NCBI RefSeq assembly: GCF_014218705.1
Contig: NZ_JABBJF010000014.1
Coordinates: 1 to 64,000, forward strand
DNA length: 64,000 nt
Origin: Kluyvera sichuanensis
GTDB taxonomy: Bacteria > Pseudomonadota > Gammaproteobacteria > Enterobacterales > Enterobacteriaceae
Reading direction: 5' to 3'
The notes beneath the pieces are model-generated. The model did not search any database. It saw nothing but the letters and a program-made list of their open reading frames with translations, and had not been told where the DNA came from. The translations under genes were made by a program, and so were the position numbers. Positions 60,542 through 64,000 of this stretch are shown piece after piece. Each line of letters begins with the position of its first letter. Positions within the stretch are counted from its first letter, which is position 1.

Positions 60542-62392
60542 ATGTTGCGTTCTATTGCTACCGTGTCTATTTCTGGAACCCTGCCTGAAAAGCTGAGCGC
60601 AATTGCGGCGGCAGGCTATCAGGGCGTTGAGATCTTCGAAAATGATTTGCTCTATTATACCGGCACGCCTGCGGATGTCCGTAGCATGGCCGACGATCTG
60701 GGGCTTAAAATCACCTTATTTCAGCCGTTTCGCGATTTTGAAGGCGGCACCCGTGCGCAGTTTGCCGCCAACCTTGAGCGGGCAAAGCGTAAATTTGCGC
60801 TGATGCACGAACTGGGCTGCGACACGCTGTTGCTTTGCAGTAACGTTCAGGCGGACTGTTCTGCCGATATTGACCTCCAGATTGCCGATCTCCGCGCATT
60901 GGCGACGCTTGCCGAGCAGGAAAATATCCGCATTGGCTATGAAGCGCTGGCCTGGGGAACGCACGTCAATCGCTGGTACCAGGCGTGGGAAAGGGTGAAG
61001 GCGGTAGATAGCCCGGCGCTGGGTATTGTGCTCGACAGCTTCCACATTCTGTCGCTCGGTGACGATCTCAGCCGTTTGCACGACGTCCCAGTCGATAAAA
61101 TTACCTTCCTGCAACTGGCCGATGCACCGTTGATGAAAATGGACGTGCTCGAATGGAGCCGCCATTTCCGCTGCTTCCCCGGCCAGGGGGAACTGCCGCT
61201 GGTGGAGTTTACGCGTGAACTCACGCGGGTAGGCTATCGTGGGCCGTGGTCGCTGGAGATCTTTAACGACGGCTTCCGCGCTTCACCGAATGGCGCAACG
61301 GCCAAAGATGGCTATCGCTCTCTGCTGTGGCTGGAAGAGCAGACGCACCGTGCGCTGGGCCGCACTGATGCCGACCTGTTCCAGACCGCTAATTTACCCA
61401 CCTATCAAGGCACCGAGTTTATTGAGTTTGCCGCCAGCCCTGCAGAGGCCAAAAAGCTGAGTGCCATGCTCAGTGGCATGGGCTTCACGCTTGCCGGCAC
61501 GCACCGTTCAAAACAGGTAGCGCTGTGGAGCAACGGCGGGGCGCGGGTGATTATTAACTATCAGCCGCACAGCTGGGCCGATCACTTTTACCAGCGTCAC
61601 GGCGTATCGCTGTGCGCAATGGCGCTGCGGGTTAGCGCAAGCGCACCGATTGTGGCGCGGGCAAAAGCCTATGGTTATGCCACCTGGCAGGGTGAGGTGG
61701 GGCCAAATGAGAGTGCGATCCCAGCGGTTTGCGCACCCGACGGCAGCCTCATCTATCTGGTGGAGGGCAATCAAGATATCTATAGCCAGGATTTTAACCT
61801 CACCGCGACGGCAAACGGCGGGGCGCTGCTGGGTATTGATCATCTGGCACTAGGGATGGAGGCCGACAGCCGTGATAACTGGGTAATGTTCTGTCGGGCG
61901 GTACTCGGCTTTACGCTGGAGCATGAACAGACGATGCCCGACCCGTACGGCCTGGTGCGCAGCCTGGCGGTACAAAGCCCGCAGGGCAACATTCGCCTGG
62001 CGCTGAATATCTCGCAAAGCCGGGCTACTCAGATTGCGCGTTCCGTTGCCTGCTATCAGGGGGCCGGGCTTCAGCATGCGGCGTTTGCCTGCCAGGATCT
62101 GCCGGGATTACTGGATAAGCAACCGCTGGCGGACTCGCTCTCCTTGCCGGTACCGGCAAACTACTATGACGATCTGCTGGCCCGTTTTGGCGGCCCGGAG
62201 CAGGTTGCCCTTATGCAGCGTCAACAAATTCTCTACGACCGTGATGCTGCTGGCGGTGAGTTCTTACATCGCTACACATGGCCCTTCAGCGAAGGACGCT
62301 TCTTCTTTGAATTAACCGAAAGACGCCACGGCTATACGCAGTATGGCGCGGTCAATGCCGCCGTTCGACTTTCGGCTATGCAGTACCGTTAG
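60542..62392 (+). CDS. quiC: 3-dehydroshikimate dehydratase fused to an HPPD-like domain
   Basis: 616 residues. N-terminal AP-endonuclease/xylose-isomerase TIM barrel (1-270; GYQGVEIFENDLLYY, GYEALAWGTHVNRW, LGIVLDSFHILSLGDD, LQLADAP, WSLEIFNDGFRA), with the metal ligands of 3-dehydroshikimate dehydratase, making protocatechuate. C-terminal domain (about 290-616) is a vicinal-oxygen-chelate fold of the 4-hydroxyphenylpyruvate dioxygenase type (LLGIDHLALGMEADSRDNWVMF, LQHAAFACQDLPG, RFFFELTERRHGY). This fusion, QuiC-like, occurs in several proteobacteria and is needed for quinate or shikimate use. Followed 92 bp later by the transporter. Confidence 0.9.
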   Translation: MLRSIATVSISGTLPEKLSAIAAAGYQGVEIFENDLLYYTGTPADVRSMADDLGLKITLFQPFRDFEGGTRAQFAANLERAKRKFALMHELGCDTLLLCSNVQADCSADIDLQIADLRALATLAEQENIRIGYEALAWGTHVNRWYQAWERVKAVDSPALGIVLDSFHILSLGDDLSRLHDVPVDKITFLQLADAPLMKMDVLEWSRHFRCFPGQGELPLVEFTRELTRVGYRGPWSLEIFNDGFRASPNGATAKDGYRSLLWLEEQTHRALGRTDADLFQTANLPTYQGTEFIEFAASPAEAKKLSAMLSGMGFTLAGTHRSKQVALWSNGGARVIINYQPHSWADHFYQRHGVSLCAMALRVSASAPIVARAKAYGYATWQGEVGPNESAIPAVCAPDGSLIYLVEGNQDIYSQDFNLTATANGGALLGIDHLALGMEADSRDNWVMFCRAVLGFTLEHEQTMPDPYGLVRSLAVQSPQGNIRLALNISQSRATQIARSVACYQGAGLQHAAFACQDLPGLLDKQPLADSLSLPVPANYYDDLLARFGGPEQVALMQRQQILYDRDAAGGEFLHRYTWPFSEGRFFFELTERRHGYTQYGAVNAAVRLSAMQYR

Positions 62393-62484
62393 CGCACTGG
62401 AATGAACCACCCGGTACGCCAACGTCACAGGACAGACCATAACTATAAACACGCATCTGCACTCGACAACGACAGGTAACGACT

Positions 62485-63834
62485 ATGAATTCACTCGGCC
62501 ATAATCGCGTGGCTACCGCTGAGGCGGTTAACGCGGTCCCACGTACCCGGCGACGCATCGGCATTCTGGCGCTGCTGGCCGTCGGAACAATGATTAACTA
62601 TCTCGACCGTACCGTGCTCGGCATTGCCGCACCGCAACTGACCCAGGAACTGGGTATCGGCGCGGCGGTGATGGGGATCGTCTTCTCCGCCTTCGCCTGG
62701 ACCTACGCGCTGGCGCAGATCCCCGGCGGCATGTTCCTCGACCGCTTTGGCAACAAAGTGACCTATTTTCTAGCGCTGGGATTCTGGTCGCTGTTCACGC
62801 TGTTCCACGGGTTTGCCGTGGGGCTGAAATCGTTGCTGCTGTGTCGTTTTGGCCTTGGCATCAGCGAAGCGCCGTGCTTCCCGGTGAACAGCCGAGTGGT
62901 TAGTGCCTGGTTTCCTCAGCACGAGCGCGCCAAGGCAACGGCGGTCTACACCGTCGGGGAATATCTTGGCCTGGCCTGCTTTGCGCCGCTGCTGTTCTGG
63001 ATTATGGACGGCTTCGGCTGGCGTACGCTGTTTATCACCGTCGGTGTGGTCGGCATCCTGTTCGCGCTGGTCTGGTGGCGCCATTATCGTGAGCCGCATG
63101 AAGATGTGCGCCTTAGCGAGCAGGAACGTGACTACATCAGCGCAGGCGGCGGCATGACGACTGGGGCCGAGCAGCGCAAAGCTTTTAGCTGGCCGTTGGT
63201 GCGCCAGTTGTTGCGCAAACGCCAGATTGTTGGTGCCAGTATCGGTCAGTTCGCGGGTAACACCGTGCTGGTCTTCTTCCTCACCTGGTTCCCTACCTAC
63301 CTGGCGACTGAACGCCATATGCCGTGGATCAAAGTAGGCTTCTTCGCCATTATGCCGTTCCTGGCGGCAGCGGGTGGTGTGATGTTCGGCGGCTGGGTGT
63401 CTGACAAACTGCTGAAAGCGACCGGTAACGCTAACCTGGGGCGTAAATTACCCATCATTGCCGGGCTATTGATGGCAAGCTGCATCATCAGCGCCAACTG
63501 GCTTACCAGTGACACGGCGGTCATTATGGTGATGTCCTTTGCCTTCTTTGGGCAGGGAATGGTCGGCCTCGGCTGGACCTTAATTTCCGATATGGCGCCA
63601 AAAGGGCTAGGTGGCTTGACCGGCGGGCTGTTCAACTTCTGCGCCAACCTGGCGGGGATCCTCACGCCGCTGGTGATTGGCTTTATCGTTGCGGCGTTCG
63701 GCAACTTCTTCTACGCGCTGTTCTATATCGGCGGTGCGGCGCTGCTCGGCGTGGTGGCTTATCTGTTTATCCTTGGCGACGTGAAACGCATTGAGCTGGA
63801 TCTGCCGGAGCAGGAGGGCACTCATGCAAATTAG
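62485..63834 (+). CDS. MFS transporter, anion:cation symporter family
   Basis: 449 residues, 12 predicted membrane helices. Signature loop DRFGNKVTYFLALGFWSLFTLFHGFAVG between helices 2 and 3 and MINYLDRTVLGIAAPQLTQELG at the start are typical of the ACS family (glucarate, hexuronate, phthalate and quinate/shikimate carriers). The neighbours suggest import of quinate, shikimate or protocatechuate-type acids; the substrate is inferred. CAGGTAACGACT precedes the ATG. Its stop overlaps the next gene. Confidence 0.88.
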   Translation: MNSLGHNRVATAEAVNAVPRTRRRIGILALLAVGTMINYLDRTVLGIAAPQLTQELGIGAAVMGIVFSAFAWTYALAQIPGGMFLDRFGNKVTYFLALGFWSLFTLFHGFAVGLKSLLLCRFGLGISEAPCFPVNSRVVSAWFPQHERAKATAVYTVGEYLGLACFAPLLFWIMDGFGWRTLFITVGVVGILFALVWWRHYREPHEDVRLSEQERDYISAGGGMTTGAEQRKAFSWPLVRQLLRKRQIVGASIGQFAGNTVLVFFLTWFPTYLATERHMPWIKVGFFAIMPFLAAAGGVMFGGWVSDKLLKATGNANLGRKLPIIAGLLMASCIISANWLTSDTAVIMVMSFAFFGQGMVGLGWTLISDMAPKGLGGLTGGLFNFCANLAGILTPLVIGFIVAAFGNFFYALFYIGGAALLGVVAYLFILGDVKRIELDLPEQEGTHAN

Positions 63835-64000
63835 TGGGCATACGCGGTTAATTGCTCATTTGGGGTACCCGACCGAAAGTTTCAAAGCACCGATGATCTA
63901 CAACCCCTGGTTTGAAAACCAGGGGGTCGATGTCAAAGTGGTACCGATGGGCGTGAAGCCGGAAGATTATGCGGCGCTGATTCCGACACTCTTCACTCTG
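63824..64000 (+). CDS. Shikimate/quinate dehydrogenase, N-terminal part (window edge)
   Basis: The ATG at 63824 lies inside the end of the MFS gene (11-bp overlap), with GGAGGGC before it. The first 59 residues, MQISGHTRLIAHLGYPTESFKAPMIYNPWF, fit the N-terminal substrate-binding domain of the AroE/YdiB family (SxSxSPxIHN is replaced by TESFKAPMIYN). Reading to the right edge is open. With the dehydratase and transporter it would convert shikimate or quinate to the 3-dehydro forms. Whether it is AroE-, YdiB- or RifI-like cannot be told from this fragment. Confidence 0.82.
   Translation, partial: MQISGHTRLIAHLGYPTESFKAPMIYNPWFENQGVDVKVVPMGVKPEDYAALIPTLFTL

Overview
The window is chromosomal DNA of a member of the Enterobacteriaceae close to Enterobacter, Lelliottia, Leclercia or Kluyvera. 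The core genes match E. coli K-12 proteins almost residue for residue from memory and in the same local order: thrS-infC-rpmI-rplT-pheM-pheS-pheT-ihfA-btuCED-nlpC-ydiV-selO-hemP-aroH-ppsR-ppsA, rprA-ydiK-ydiJ-menI, and sufABCDSE-ldtE-lpp-pykF-fumD. The species cannot be fixed from the sequence alone.

Layout. 1-95: the end of an IS1 element entering from the left. 159-1415: yciI and tonB. 1419-5451: yniA and pfkB on the minus strand, ydiY, a small secreted protein, and the 35-residue miniprotein gene yniD. 5690-12954: the translation block thrS to ihfA, with its classical controls (thrS operator, AUU start of infC, L20 site, pheM attenuator). 13015-18690: btuCED (vitamin B12), nlpC, ydiV, selO and Fur-controlled hemP. 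18820-23606: aroH with a TrpR operator, ppsR and ppsA. 23794-27620: a family 3 glycoside hydrolase, the sRNA gene rprA and ydiK. 27879-31342: ydiJ and menI.

31.4-50.3 kb is a 19-kb accessory stretch between menI and sufA. In E. coli these genes are nearly adjacent. It holds an FtsI (PBP3) paralogue, a frameshifted FadL-type barrel, an OmpA paralogue, two unknown genes, a diguanylate cyclase, a four-gene outer-membrane operon (two POTRA-less BamA/TamA-type barrels, a third barrel and a DUF4056 protein), two small regulators (winged-helix and LuxR-type), several small secreted proteins, a crippled IS3-family element and an OmpX/Opa-like barrel. Base composition falls and coding density drops from about 44 kb onward.

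50.3-57.3 kb is the suf iron-sulfur operon behind a Fur box, followed by ldtE and lpp, which act together at the envelope (L,D-transpeptidase and Braun lipoprotein). pykF with a Cra site and fumD follow. From 59.8 kb to the right edge lies a quinate/shikimate-type catabolic cluster: TetR regulator, 3-dehydroshikimate dehydratase fused to an HPPD-like domain, MFS transporter and a shikimate dehydrogenase that runs off the window.

The best candidates for something new are the outer-membrane operon at 39.0-43.4 kb and the fact that the two broken barrel genes of the island are each broken inside a homopolymer (T8 and G7). That suggests phase-variable surface proteins, recent decay, or sequencing error; the sequence cannot decide between them.
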